Part shown: one piece after another, positions 11,801-18,800 of the stretch | Position numbering within the stretch: the stretch's first letter is position 1 | Layout: each line of letters begins with the position of its first letter | NCBI GenBank assembly: GCA_009746045.1 | Contig: RPFO01000103.1 | Location: 2,443,738 to 2,507,737, forward strand | DNA: 64,000 bases | Reading direction: 5' to 3' | Source of the DNA: Mesostigma viride | Lineage: Eukaryota; Streptophyta; Mesostigmatophyceae; Mesostigmatales; Mesostigmataceae | Program-made: the position numbers and the translations under genes | Notes under the pieces: model-generated | What the model saw: the letters and a program-made list of their open reading frames with translations, nothing else | What the model was told of the DNA's origin: nothing | Databases searched by the model: none

Positions 11801-13568
11801 TGCTCTCCCAACTTGGATTTTACCGACTTAACTGGCGTGATGTGAAAGCGCACACATACAAAGCCGACAGCAATGAGAGTACAACAGCATTGGTATGCAC
11901 TGTTTGCCACACCAATCATGGAAAGGGCAGATGTCGGATAGCACCCGACGTGAAATGCTGACGATGATGTGGAGCAAGGAAAGGAAAGAGGAGGCCACAT
12001 ACCCCGGCGTTTGGTTGGCGAGATGGTGCAGACGGTTGTGCAGGTGCAGGGGGCGCGCAGTTGGTGTATTCTTCGGCTTTGTTGCCGCTGGCTGCGTTGG
12101 CTGGCCCGGAGTATGTGGGATAAACCACGCACGCACAAGGGAAACAAGAACATAAGGAATTGCTTGAGGTTTTTGTTCCGGTTCAAGGCGGATGTCACAA
12201 AGTCAGTTATTTTGCTAGCGCGCGGCGTCTACTTTAAACGCAAGGAAAGGAAAGAAGAGGCCACATACCCCGGCGTTTGGTTGGCGAGATGGTGCAGACG
12301 GTTGTGCAGGTGCAGGGGGGCGCGCAGTTGCTGTATTCTTCCGCTTTCTTGCCGCTGGCTGCGTTGGCTGGTCCGGAGTATGTGGGATAAACCACGCACG
12401 CACAAGGGAAACAAGAACATAAGGAATTGCTTGAGGTTTTTGTTCCGGTTCAAGGCGGATGTCACAAAGTCTGTTATTTTGCTAGCGCGCGACGTCTACT
12501 TCAATAAGCAAGGAAAGGAAAGAAGAGGCCACATACCCCGGCGTTTGGTTGGCGAGATGGTGCAGACGGTTGTGCAGGTGCAGGGGGGCGCGCAGTTGGT
12601 GTATTCTTCGGCTTTGTTGCCGCTGGCTGCGTTGGCTGGTCCGGAGTATGTGGGATAAACCACGCACGCACAAGGGAAACAAGAACGTAAGGAATTACTT
12701 GAGGTTTTTGTTCCGGTTCAAGGCGGATGTCACAAAGTCAGTTATTTTGCTAGCGCGCGGCGTCTACTTCAATAATAAGCAAGGAAAGGAAAGAAGAGTC
12801 CGCGTACATGGGCATTAGGTTGGCGAGATGGTGCAGACGCTTGTGCAGGTGCAGGGGGGCGCGCAGCTGCGTTGGACTCCCTCACACCATCGGCCCGCGT
12901 TGTCTCACGCAACGGGTTGTTTTCATGTTGCGCCTCTTGCGCCCGTAATTCTTCCGCAACATGTTTCAACTTGTTCTGTCTTACCCAAACACGGAAAGAC
13001 CTGGCCTCAGCGCTCCTCCTCTCGCTTTCTGGGATATCACCTTGCAGCTGTCCAAGTTGCACAATGCATCAAAATTTGTGCACGCAAAGCATTGACAAAA
13101 GCATGAGTCACAATACTAAAATTTGTCACCCTACTTGTCTGGGACCAAGGCATTAAAGCATCACAGTGCAGGTTGCAGCTACACTTCCATCAGCATGTCT
13201 CTTGCTCATCGAAGTCGGTCATGGATCGAACGTACATTGGGAAATGACCACACTGGCATCCGTTCCGCCTCCGCTTGTTGTTGTTGCCTCTGCTCTTCAT
13301 TGCACTGCCACAGTGCTTGTTGAAGGAGTTGTTCCTGCTGGCGTTTTCGCCCCATTTGCTGAAGGCGCACCTGTTCGGAGTGCTGTTGCTGTTGCTTTTG
13401 TCGCTCAACGGCCTTCGCAACCGCTTGGTTGTGTCTCTCCCGCAGCGTTTGTGTAAAGCCTTCTTGGTGCGATGGATTACCATGCTGCGGCGATGGTTGC
13501 TGCGGCGGTTCCGGCCTTGGGGGATCCTCATCAACTTGCGCCATTCCGCTGTGCGTCGGGACTTGAAC
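2521..13568 (-). CDS. Crypton/Ndc10-like tyrosine recombinase, multi-exon gene
   Basis: Proposed exons in transcript order: 13568-13236, 13047-12808, 12635-12537, 12367-12269, 11559-11215, 10349-10224, 9655-9465, 8543-8406, 8116-7963, 7061-6877, 6582-6448, 6041-5792, 4990-4828, 4461-4382, 4058-3309, 2814-2521 (stop TGA). All introns are GT-AG, every junction keeps phase, and the total is 1193 codons without any further 5' exon. Domain order is: Q/P-rich N-terminus; acidic segment; SAM-like core-binding region (exons at 11.2-9.5 kb); recombinase catalytic domain with LRGDNTRRL (first Arg), GKTNK (Lys), HGPR, GGWN and Tyr in ISYL; APLWKQAYPDLPLW region; coiled coil; CPLCDG cysteine pair; GCR1_C-like segment; Gly/Asn/Asp tail. 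This domain set is that of Cryptons and the related Ndc10/GCR1 proteins. Catalytic residues are intact, so an active or recently active recombinase, or a domesticated one, are both possible. The true 5' end is uncertain (see the polyQ exon). Confidence 0.8.
3309..4058 (-). CDS. Crypton-like gene, coiled-coil and GCR1_C-like exon
   Basis: A 250-codon exon, phase 0 at both ends (acceptor ..CGAGGCAG, donor GTAAGTG). It opens with about 45 residues of heptad-like helix (EISLLRKELAEAKEQLAIA). A low-complexity linker follows, then WVCPLCDG with further Cys (a possible zinc site). The last part contains LPPLWHFLH, KWRGTNW and AIEHGYM. The W, WR and AIE spacing resembles the GCR1_C domain of Ndc10/Crypton-F proteins, which binds DNA. 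Assignment of that domain is by motif only. Confidence 0.7.
4382..4461 (-). CDS. Crypton-like gene, small exon
   Basis: An 80-nt exon between ..TATGTGCAG and GTAACC. The split codon with the preceding exon (A|CT) gives Thr. It encodes TFKDIEEIVLRVHNMPG and adjoining residues, the continuation of the conserved post-catalytic helical region. Confidence 0.65.
4828..4990 (-). CDS. Crypton-like gene, post-catalytic exon
   Basis: A 163-nt exon. It encodes FYECLEGPLTDAILIG and APLWKQAYPDLPLW, the conserved hydrophobic segment that follows the recombinase domain in Ndc10/Crypton-like proteins. It joins the upstream exon in phase 0 (..QLDQ|LNEM..), continuing a heptad-like helix across the splice. 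Confidence 0.7.
5692..5740 (-). repeat. LINE-type 3' tail fragment inside an intron
   Basis: GAATTAATTAA followed by ACTCGTGCTCCCGTTGGGGAG. On the minus strand this is the CTCCCCAACGGGAG hairpin and AT-rich tail seen at the ends of the retroelements at 37-64 kb. It lies in the intron just 3' of the Tyr exon and does not touch coding sequence. Confidence 0.7.
5792..6041 (-). CDS. Crypton-like gene, catalytic-tyrosine exon
   Basis: A 250-nt exon (acceptor ..CTCAACAG, donor GTAATG). It encodes MRAGGWNLTHVVISYLRDW: the Trp of GGWN takes the place of the second catalytic His, and the Tyr of ISYL sits at the expected nucleophile spacing. Its first base completes a Gly codon split from the HGPR exon. 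The rest is a helical linker ending QQLDQ. Confidence 0.8.
6448..6582 (-). CDS. Crypton-like gene, HxxR exon
   Basis: A 135-nt exon. It encodes HHSRFREALDHAGV and then THGPRGLGAWRCRRA. HGPR is the HxxR catalytic box of tyrosine recombinases. Phase fits both neighbours (G completes TG|G = Trp; GG|T = Gly). The acceptor context TTGGAAG is weaker than the others. Confidence 0.75.
6877..7061 (-). CDS. Crypton-like gene, middle catalytic exon
   Basis: A 185-nt exon starting NGWKTYAGM directly after GKTNK of the previous exon. It contains RCPVVMLSMCFYWRW and NILREAFPM. This is the counterpart of the 'CPVGALAFYLFxR..EPFPDF' stretch typical of the family. Confidence 0.75.
7963..8116 (-). CDS. Crypton-like gene, first Arg and Lys exon
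   Basis: A 154-nt exon. CMWLFQCATFLRGDNTRRL carries the first catalytic Arg helix and VVMKDGKTNK the catalytic Lys strand. The LRGD-R-L plus GKTN pairing is the strongest family signature in the gene. Confidence 0.85.
8406..8543 (-). CDS. Crypton-like gene, exon before the catalytic core
   Basis: A 138-nt exon encoding NYQRDSISGYPTREQEEKFF and then LLKKAVKAPRGYAQFFAFQTM. It precedes the Arg helix and joins it through an AT|G split codon. Confidence 0.75.
8551..8648. repeat. 36-bp tandem repeat in intron
   Basis: About 2.6 copies of a unit containing TTTTTGCAAGCATAAGTCAA and AGTCAGCAGATTGC. It lies in the intron just upstream of the exon at 8543-8406. Confidence 0.85.
9465..9655 (-). CDS. 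Crypton-like gene, core-binding (SAM-like) exon
   Basis: A 191-nt exon encoding VLDMAYKGVANSMKTWRTQW and ALLIASKRRQAMRETE. The helix order matches the N-terminal DNA-binding bundle of Crypton-type recombinases. The final Glu codon is split GA|G with the next exon. Confidence 0.75.
10224..10349 (-). CDS. Crypton-like gene, core-binding exon
   Basis: A 126-nt exon, phase 0 on both sides. It encodes AYVNEKGEDGKVHSIRQP and TSWHLLGYLLYLAAAG, continuing the helix begun by YGGAEGGYT of the preceding exon. Confidence 0.7.
11215..11559 (-). CDS. Crypton-like gene, acidic exon with internal duplication
   Basis: A 345-nt exon, phase 0-0. The first half is acidic (EDADSDVELEPEDEAEEGG). A perfect 42-bp tandem duplication (about 11386-11469) repeats LEGGPGRA..EEGG in frame. 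The segment PLEDIFVELAKLVFVNKTDY and YGGAEGGYT starts the DNA-binding bundle. Confidence 0.75.
12003..12100 (-). pseudogene. Third copy of the P/A/Q-rich exon, frameshifted
   Basis: Same exon as 12367-12269 and 12635-12537 but 98 nt instead of 99, because the G run is one base shorter (five G against six). Including it would shift the frame. Skipping it does not, since the neighbouring exons are phase 0. It is either a decayed copy or a sequencing slip in the run. Confidence 0.6.
12269..12367 (-). CDS. Crypton-like gene, repeated P/A/Q-rich exon, copy 2
   Basis: A 99-nt symmetric (0-0) exon encoding PTQPAARKRKNTATARPPAP and then AQPSAPSRQPNAG. It differs from copy 1 at a few residues. Role: probably a disordered linker. 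Confidence 0.6.
12537..12635 (-). CDS. Crypton-like gene, repeated P/A/Q-rich exon, copy 1
   Basis: A 99-nt symmetric exon encoding PTQPAATKPKNTPTARPPAP and AQPSAPSRQPNAG. Its donor is GTATGTGGCC. Confidence 0.6.
12808..13047 (-). CDS. Crypton-like gene, charged helical exon
   Basis: An 80-codon phase 0-0 exon (acceptor ..CTTGGACAG, donor GTACGC). It encodes GDIPESERRSAEARSFRVWV, a Lys/Glu/Gln helix, and ends with the same PAPAQASAPSRQPNA motif as the repeated exons. The short exons therefore probably arose by duplication of this exon's 3' end. Confidence 0.65.
13236..13568 (-). CDS. Crypton-like gene, Q-rich exon (copy a)
   Basis: A 111-codon phase 0-0 exon (acceptor ..TTCTGACAG, donor GTACGT). 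It encodes MAQVDEDPPRPEPPQQ and a long Gln/Arg helix (RERHNQAVAKAVERQKQ). It lacks a convincing upstream start context and its acceptor is good, so it is treated as internal. The ATG at MAQVDED could serve as a start if the polyQ exon is not used. Confidence 0.6.
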
Positions 13569-13930
13569 CTGTCAGAAGAGAATCATACAATGGAGATTGG
13601 GCAGGGCAAAGCATGTAACAGCCAAGGAGAAATCGTGCCATCATTGCATTGCAAGGACTTGCGCGACTACTGAAAGGGTTCCTGATACTAATTCACAATG
13701 TCAAGTGCTACATGGACCAAAACATGCAGCTACGAAAACACAAATGCAGCCGCCCCTTGCGTGCGCGGTGTATGTACATGTGTGTGCAGCCGGCCCTTGC
13801 GTGCGCGGTGTGTGTACGTGTGTGTGCAGCCGCCCCTTCCGTGCATGGTGTGTGTACGTGTGTGTGCAGCCGCCCCTTGCGTGCGCGGTGTATGTACATG
13901 TGAGTGCAGCCGCCCCTTGCGTGCGCGGTG
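13281..13930. repeat. Segmental duplication, left copy
   Basis: Nearly identical to 14306-14970 (offset 1029-1044; a 12-bp in-frame insertion in the right copy accounts for most of the change). It contains most of the Q-rich exon, its upstream intron with GGACCAAAACATGCAGCTAC, and the first four to five minisatellite units. Confidence 0.9.
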
Positions 13931-14305
13931 TATGTACATGTAAGTGCAGCCGCCCCTTGCGTGCGCGGTGTATGTACATGTAAGTGCAGCCGGCCCTTGC
14001 GTGCATGGTGTATGTACGTGTGTGTGCAGCCGGCCCTTCCGTGCATGGTGTGTGTACGTGTGTGTGCAGCCGCCCCTTGCGTGCATGGTGTGTGTACATG
14101 TGTGTGCAGCCGCCCCTTCCGTGCATGGTGTGTGTACATGTGAGTGCAGCCGGCCCTTCCGTGCATGGTGTGTGTATGTGTGTGTGCAGCCGCCCCTTGC
14201 GTGCATGGTATATGTACATGTGAGTGTAGCCGGCCCTTGCGTGCATGGTGTGTGTACGTGTGTGTGCAGCCGCCCCTTGCGTGCGCGGTGGATGTACATG
14301 TGAGT
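13745..14305. repeat. 40-bp minisatellite, array 1 (14 units)
   Basis: Units of exactly 40 bp, with consensus parts GCAGCCGCCCCTTGCGTGCG and CGGTGTATGTACGTGTGTGT. No indels between units. Variation is confined to a few positions (CCGCCC/CCGGCC, TTGC/TTCC, GCGCGG/GCATGG, ACGTG/ACATG, TGTGTG/TGAGTG). Because 40 is not a multiple of 3 and no frame contains a stop, all frames on one or both strands stay open. Confidence 0.95.
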
Positions 14306-14612
14306 GTTGTTGTTGCCTCTGCTGTTCATTGCACTGCCACAGTGCTTGTTGAAGGAGTTGTTCCTGCTCGCGTTTTCGCCCCATTTGCTGAAGGCGCACC
14401 TGTTCGGAGTGCTGTTGCAGTTGCTTTTGTCGCTCAGCGGCCTTCGCAACCTCTTGGTTGTGTCTCTCCCGCAGCGTTTGTGTAAAGCCTTCTTGGTGCG
14501 ATGGATTACCATGCTGCGGCGATGGTTGCTGCGGCAATGGTTGCTGCGGCAGTTCCGGCCTTGGGGGATCCTCATCAACTTGCGCCATTCCGCTGTGCGT
14601 CGGGACTTGAAC
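14306..14612 (-). pseudogene. Q-rich exon, copy b, 3' end lost
   Basis: Begins with the same acceptor (..TTCTGACAG) as copy a and encodes MAQVDEDPPRPELPQQPLPQ with an extra QQPLP. The 3' end and donor are missing: the sequence runs directly into the 40-bp array. The frame stays open through the array to 13701, so a read-through exon or a cryptic GTACAT donor in a unit cannot be excluded. Confidence 0.6.
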
Positions 14613-14970
14613 CTGTCAGAACAGAATCATACAATGGAGATTGGGCAGGGCAAAGCATGTAACAGCCAAGGAGAAATCGTGCCATCATTGCATTGCAAGG
14701 ACTTGCGCGACTACTGAAAGGGTTCCTGATACTAATTCACAATGTCAAGTGCTACATGGACCAAAACATGCAGCTACGAAAACACAAATGCAGCCGCCCC
14801 TTGCGTGCGCGGTGTATGTACATGTGTGTGCAGCCGGCCCTTGCGTGCGCGGTGTGTGTACGTGTGTGTGCAGCCGCCCCTTCCGTGCATGGTGTGTGTA
14901 CGTGTGTGTGCAGCCGCCCCTTGCGTGCGCGGTGTATGTACATGTGAGTGCAGCCGCCCCTTGCGTGCAT
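14306..14970. repeat. Segmental duplication, right copy
   Basis: Right copy of 13281-13930. The exon end is replaced at the left breakpoint by minisatellite sequence. Confidence 0.9.
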
Positions 14971-16460
14971 GGTGTATGTACGTGTGTGTGCAGCCGGCCC
15001 TTCCGTGCATGGTGTGTGTACGTGTGTGTGCAGCCGCCCCTTGCGTGCATGGTGTGTGTACCTGTGTGTGCAGCCGCCCTTTGCGTGCGCGGTGTATGTA
15101 CATGTGAGTGCAGCCGGCCCTTGCGTGCATAATGTGTGTACGTGTGTGTGCAGCCGCCCCTTGCGTGCGCGGTGGATGTACGTGTGTGTGCAGCCGCCCC
15201 TTGCGTGCGCGGTGTATGTACGTGTGTGTGCAGCCGCCCCTTGCGTGCGCGGTGTATGTACGTGTGTGTGCAGCCGCCCCTTGCGTGCATGGTGTGTGTA
15301 CGTGTGTGTGCAGCCGCCCCTTGCGTGCATGGTGTGTGTACCTGTGTGTGCAGCCGCCCTTTGCGTGCGCGGTGTATGTACATGTGAGTGCAGCCGGCCC
15401 TTGCGTGCATAATGTGTGTACGTGTGTGTGCAGCCGCCCCTTGCGTGCGCGGTGGATGTACGTGTGTGTGCAGCCGCCCCTTGCGTGCGCGGTGGATGTA
15501 CGTGTGTGTGCAGCCGCCCCTTGCGTGCGCGGTGTATGTACGTGTGTGTGCAGCCGCCCCTTGCGTGCATGGTGTGTGTACGTGTGTGTGCAGCCGCCCC
15601 GTGGTTGCGCGGTGTATGTACATGTGTGTGCAGCCGCCCCTTGCGTGCGCGGTGTATGTACATGTGAGTGCAGCCGGCCCTCGCGTGCGCGGTGTATGTA
15701 CATGTGAGTGCAGCCGGCCCTTGCGTGCATGGTGTATGTACGTGTGTGTGCAGCCGGCCCTTCCGTGCATGGTGTGTGTACGTGTGTGTGCAGCTGCCCC
15801 TTGCGTGCATGGTGTGTGTACATGTGTGTGCAGCCGCCCTTTGCGTGCGCGGTGTATGTACATGTGAGTGCAGCCGGCCCTTGCGTGCGCGGTGTATGTA
15901 CGTGTGTGTGCACTCGCCCCTTGCGTGCGCGGTGTGTGTACGTGTGTGTTCAGCCGCCCCTTCCGTGCGCGGTGGATGTACGTGTGTGTGCAGCCACCCC
16001 TTGCGTGCGCGGTGTATGTACGTGTGTGTGCAGCCGCCCCTTGCGTGTGCGGTGTATGTACGTGTGTGTGCAGTCGCCCCTTCCCTGCATGGTGTGTGTA
16101 CGTGTGTGTGCAGCCGCCCCTTGCGTGCATGGTGTGTGTACATGTGAGTCCAGCCGGCCCTTGCGTGCGCGGTGTATGTACGTGTGTGTGCAGCCGCCCC
16201 TTCCGTGCATGGTGTATGTACATGTGAGTGCAGCCGGCCCTTGCGTGCGCGGTGGATGTACGTGTGTGTGCAGCCGCCCCTTGCGTGCGCGGTGTGTGTA
16301 CGTGTGTGTGCAGTGGCCCCTTGCGTGCGCGGTGGATGTACGTGTGTGTGCACTCGCCCCTTGTGTGCGCGGTGTGTGTACGTGTGTGTGCAGCCGCCCC
16401 TTGCGTGCGCGGTGTGTGTACGTGTGTGTGCAGCCGCCCCGTGCGTGCATGTACATGTGT
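14789..16460. repeat. 40-bp minisatellite, array 2 (~42 units)
   Basis: Same unit as array 1, running about 1.67 kb in a single register without an indel. A seven-unit (280-bp) higher-order repeat is visible: the rare variant GCGTGCATAATGTGTG recurs at 15123 and 15403 with matching flanking units. Confidence 0.95.
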
Positions 16461-16728
16461 GAAGAAATAAGCAATAGTGAATGAAATAGTAAAAAGAAAA
16501 TCATTCCAGCATATGTATGTACAAGTTTTTAGTAGTACAGTATGACTATCGTCAAACATAACAAATTTATATATTTCTATACACACACGAACAACACACC
16601 CAACACACACACACACACACTATGTTTGCACCCAAGACACACACCAACACCTAAAAACAAGACACCAACACACAAGACAGCCAACACACACCCAACACAC
16701 ACACACACAACACACACATAACACACCT
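16461..16728. other. Spacer between minisatellite arrays
   Basis: AT-rich spacer with (AC)n and degenerate CCAACACAC tracts. No gene seen. Confidence 0.6.
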
Positions 16729-17216
16729 ACATGTGAGTGCAGCCGGCCCTTGCGTGCGCGGTGTATGTACATGTGAGTGCAGCCGGCCCTTGCTTGCGCG
16801 GTGTATGTACATGTGTGTGCAGCCGCCCCTTGCTTGCGCGGTGTATGTCCATGTGTGTGCAGCCGCCCCTTGCGTGCGCGGTGGATGTACGTGTGTGTGC
16901 AGCCGCCCCGTGGTTGCGCGGTGTATGTACATGTGTGTGCAGCCGCCCCTTGCGTGCGCGGTGTATGTACATGTGAGTGCAGCCGGCCCTTGCGTGCATA
17001 ATGTGTGTACGTGTGTGTGCAGCCGCCCCTTGCGTGCGCGGTGGATGTACGTGTGTGTGCAGCCGCCCCTTGCGTGCGCGGTGGATGTACGTGTGTGTGC
17101 AGCCGCCCCTTCCGTGCATGGTGTGTGTACGTGTGTGTGCAGCCGGCCCTTGCGTGCATAATGTGTGTACGTGTGTGTGCAGCCGCCCCTTGCGTGCATG
17201 GTGTGTTGCATGGACC
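16729..17216. repeat. 40-bp minisatellite, array 3 (~12 units)
   Basis: Same unit and orientation, again carrying the CATAATG variant. It ends in TGCATGGACC followed by AAAACATGCAGCTACGAAAA, the same junction sequence that sits left of arrays 1 and 2. Confidence 0.95.
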
Positions 17217-17279
17217 CTTGCGTGCATGGACCAAAACATGCAGCTACGAAAACACAAATTATCGTGTTTCTTTGCTCAC

Positions 17280-17533
17280 GTCTGCAGTTGCATCTTCACC
17301 AGACTTGTGCGAGCACGGGCCCGGGTTCGCTTCTACATCTCCATCCGCAGTAAGATCCTTCTCCCACCCATTTGTGAGCTGCTTCCACCACGTGCGAGCA
17401 TCCTGCTGCTGCTGCTGGTGCTGGTGCTGGTGCCAATGCCACCACTTGCGACCATCCTGTGTCTGCTGGTGCTGGTTCGGCTTCGTTGTCGTCGTCGTCG
17501 CCGTCGTCGCCGCCGTCGTCGTCGTCGTCGTCG

Positions 17534-17573
<40 letters not shown>

Positions 17574-17599
17574 GTGGTGGTGCTGCTTCGTCTGCTTCG

Positions 17600-17657
<58 letters not shown>

Positions 17658-17707
17658 CTTCTTCTGCTTCGTCTGCTTCGTCTGCTTCGCCTGCTTCGTC
17701 TTCTTCT

Positions 17708-17739
<32 letters not shown>

Positions 17740-17860
17740 TGGTGGTGCTGCTTCGTCGTCTGCTGCTGCTGCTGCTGCTGCTGCTGGTGGTGGTGGTGGT
17801 GGTGCTGCTTCGTCTGCTGCTGCTGCTGGTGGTGGTGGTGCTGCTCCGTCTGCTGCTCCG

Positions 17861-17921
<61 letters not shown>

Positions 17922-17991
17922 GTGGTGGTGGTGCTGGTGTTGGTGTTGGTGTTGGTGTTGGTGTTGGTGTTGGTGTTGGTGTTGGTGTTGG

Positions 17992-18052
<61 letters not shown>

Positions 18053-18079
18053 TCGTCTGCTTCGTCTGCTTCGTCTTCG

Positions 18080-18118
<39 letters not shown>

Positions 18119-18176
18119 GGTGCTTTTTTGTCTGCTGCTGGTGTTGCTGCCGCCTCCACTTTCCATGGTTTTTCCG
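17280..18176 (-). CDS. Polyglutamine exon ending in a 2A-like motif, possible first exon of the Crypton-like gene
   Basis: In one minus-strand frame the CAG-rich tract (about 17.5-18.13 kb) reads as long Gln runs with His and TKQTKQ interruptions. It then reads ARTWWKQLTNGWEKDLTADG and DVEANPGP (17339-17316), then CSHKSGEDATAD, ending at a good donor GTGAGC (17279-17278). The phase is 0 and fits either copy of the Q-rich exon (acceptor phase 0). DxExNPGP is the full 2A consensus. The other two frames of the tract give poly-Ser and poly-Ala, but only this frame carries a recognisable motif and a phase-matched donor. The start codon is not resolved, and sequence beyond about 18.18 kb does not look coding. 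Confidence 0.5.
17400..18130. repeat. CTG/CAG trinucleotide expansion with GTTGGT hexamer block
   Basis: Runs of CTG, with GTG, CGT and TTC triplets mixed in, and a (GTTGGT)n block at about 17936-17992. The triplet period is kept over 600 bp apart from few exceptions, consistent with the tract lying in coding sequence on the minus strand. Confidence 0.9.
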
Positions 18177-18289
18177 CGACAGCGCCCTCCAGGTTCTCCT
18201 TGAGCGCCTAATATTAATAAATTGCCCACCCCATGGGCACAAATAAGCGTCTAGCCCGATGGGTTGGAGAGATAGCCCGATGGATGGAG

Positions 18290-18800
18290 AGATGTAGCGA
18301 TGGAGGGATGGGGGGGTGGATAGGTGGACGAATGGGTGCGAGCTTTGGTGGTGGTGGAGAAAATGGAGGGTGGGAGACGTAGGCGTGTTCATGGATTGCT
18401 GGATTAAGGAAAGGGTGGAGGGAGGCACACACCACGGGAGTGGTGGATGGGCAGGGCAACGGATGGATGGAGGGTGGGATGAAAGTATGGATTCTTGAAT
18501 GGCGGGGTGGAGGCATGCCTCAGAGGGAGGGAAGGTGTGTGGGCTGGAGGGAGGGATGGAGCGATGGAGGGATGGGGGGTGGAGGGGTAGGCTTTTGGAT
18601 ACAAGCTTTGGTGGCGATGGAGGAAATTGAGGGTGGGAGACGTAGGCGTGTTCATGGATGGCTGGATGAAGGCAAGGGTGGAGGGAGGCACAAACCACGG
18701 GAGTGGTGGATGGGCAGGGCGATGGATGGATGGAGGATGGGATGACGAAACGGAGTCTTTGGTGGCGGGGTGGAGGCATGCCTCCAAGGTAGGAAAGGTG
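18290..18800. repeat. ~265-bp tandem duplication, GGATGG-rich
   Basis: GGTGGGAGACGTAGGCGTGT occurs at about 18368 and 18633 with matching flanks (GGAGGGAGGCACA.ACCACGG). The GATGG-rich composition yields Pro/Ser/His-rich shadow ORFs on the minus strand. Confidence 0.85.

Larger units (their letters stand above)
11977..12850 (-). repeat. Tandem ~265-271-bp exon-bearing repeat, about 3.3 copies
   Basis: Units start at equivalent points 12018, 12283, 12551 and 12822, giving periods of 265, 268 and 271 bp. Each of the first three contains one short exon with its acceptor (GGACCAG or GGGCCAG) and donor (GTATGTGG). The fourth keeps only the 3' part, fused to the exon 13047-12808. Two of the steps are explained by an ATA triplet and a single G in a G run. 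Confidence 0.9.

Noticed and set aside
14745-16616. 623-codon ORF (minus) and many similar ORFs in the 40-bp arrays
   Set aside because: Open in several frames and on both strands because the unit lacks stops and 40 is not divisible by 3. No start context or domain.
13745-17216. CRISPR-like array
   Set aside because: Units are contiguous 40-bp repeats with no unique spacers, in a eukaryotic intron.
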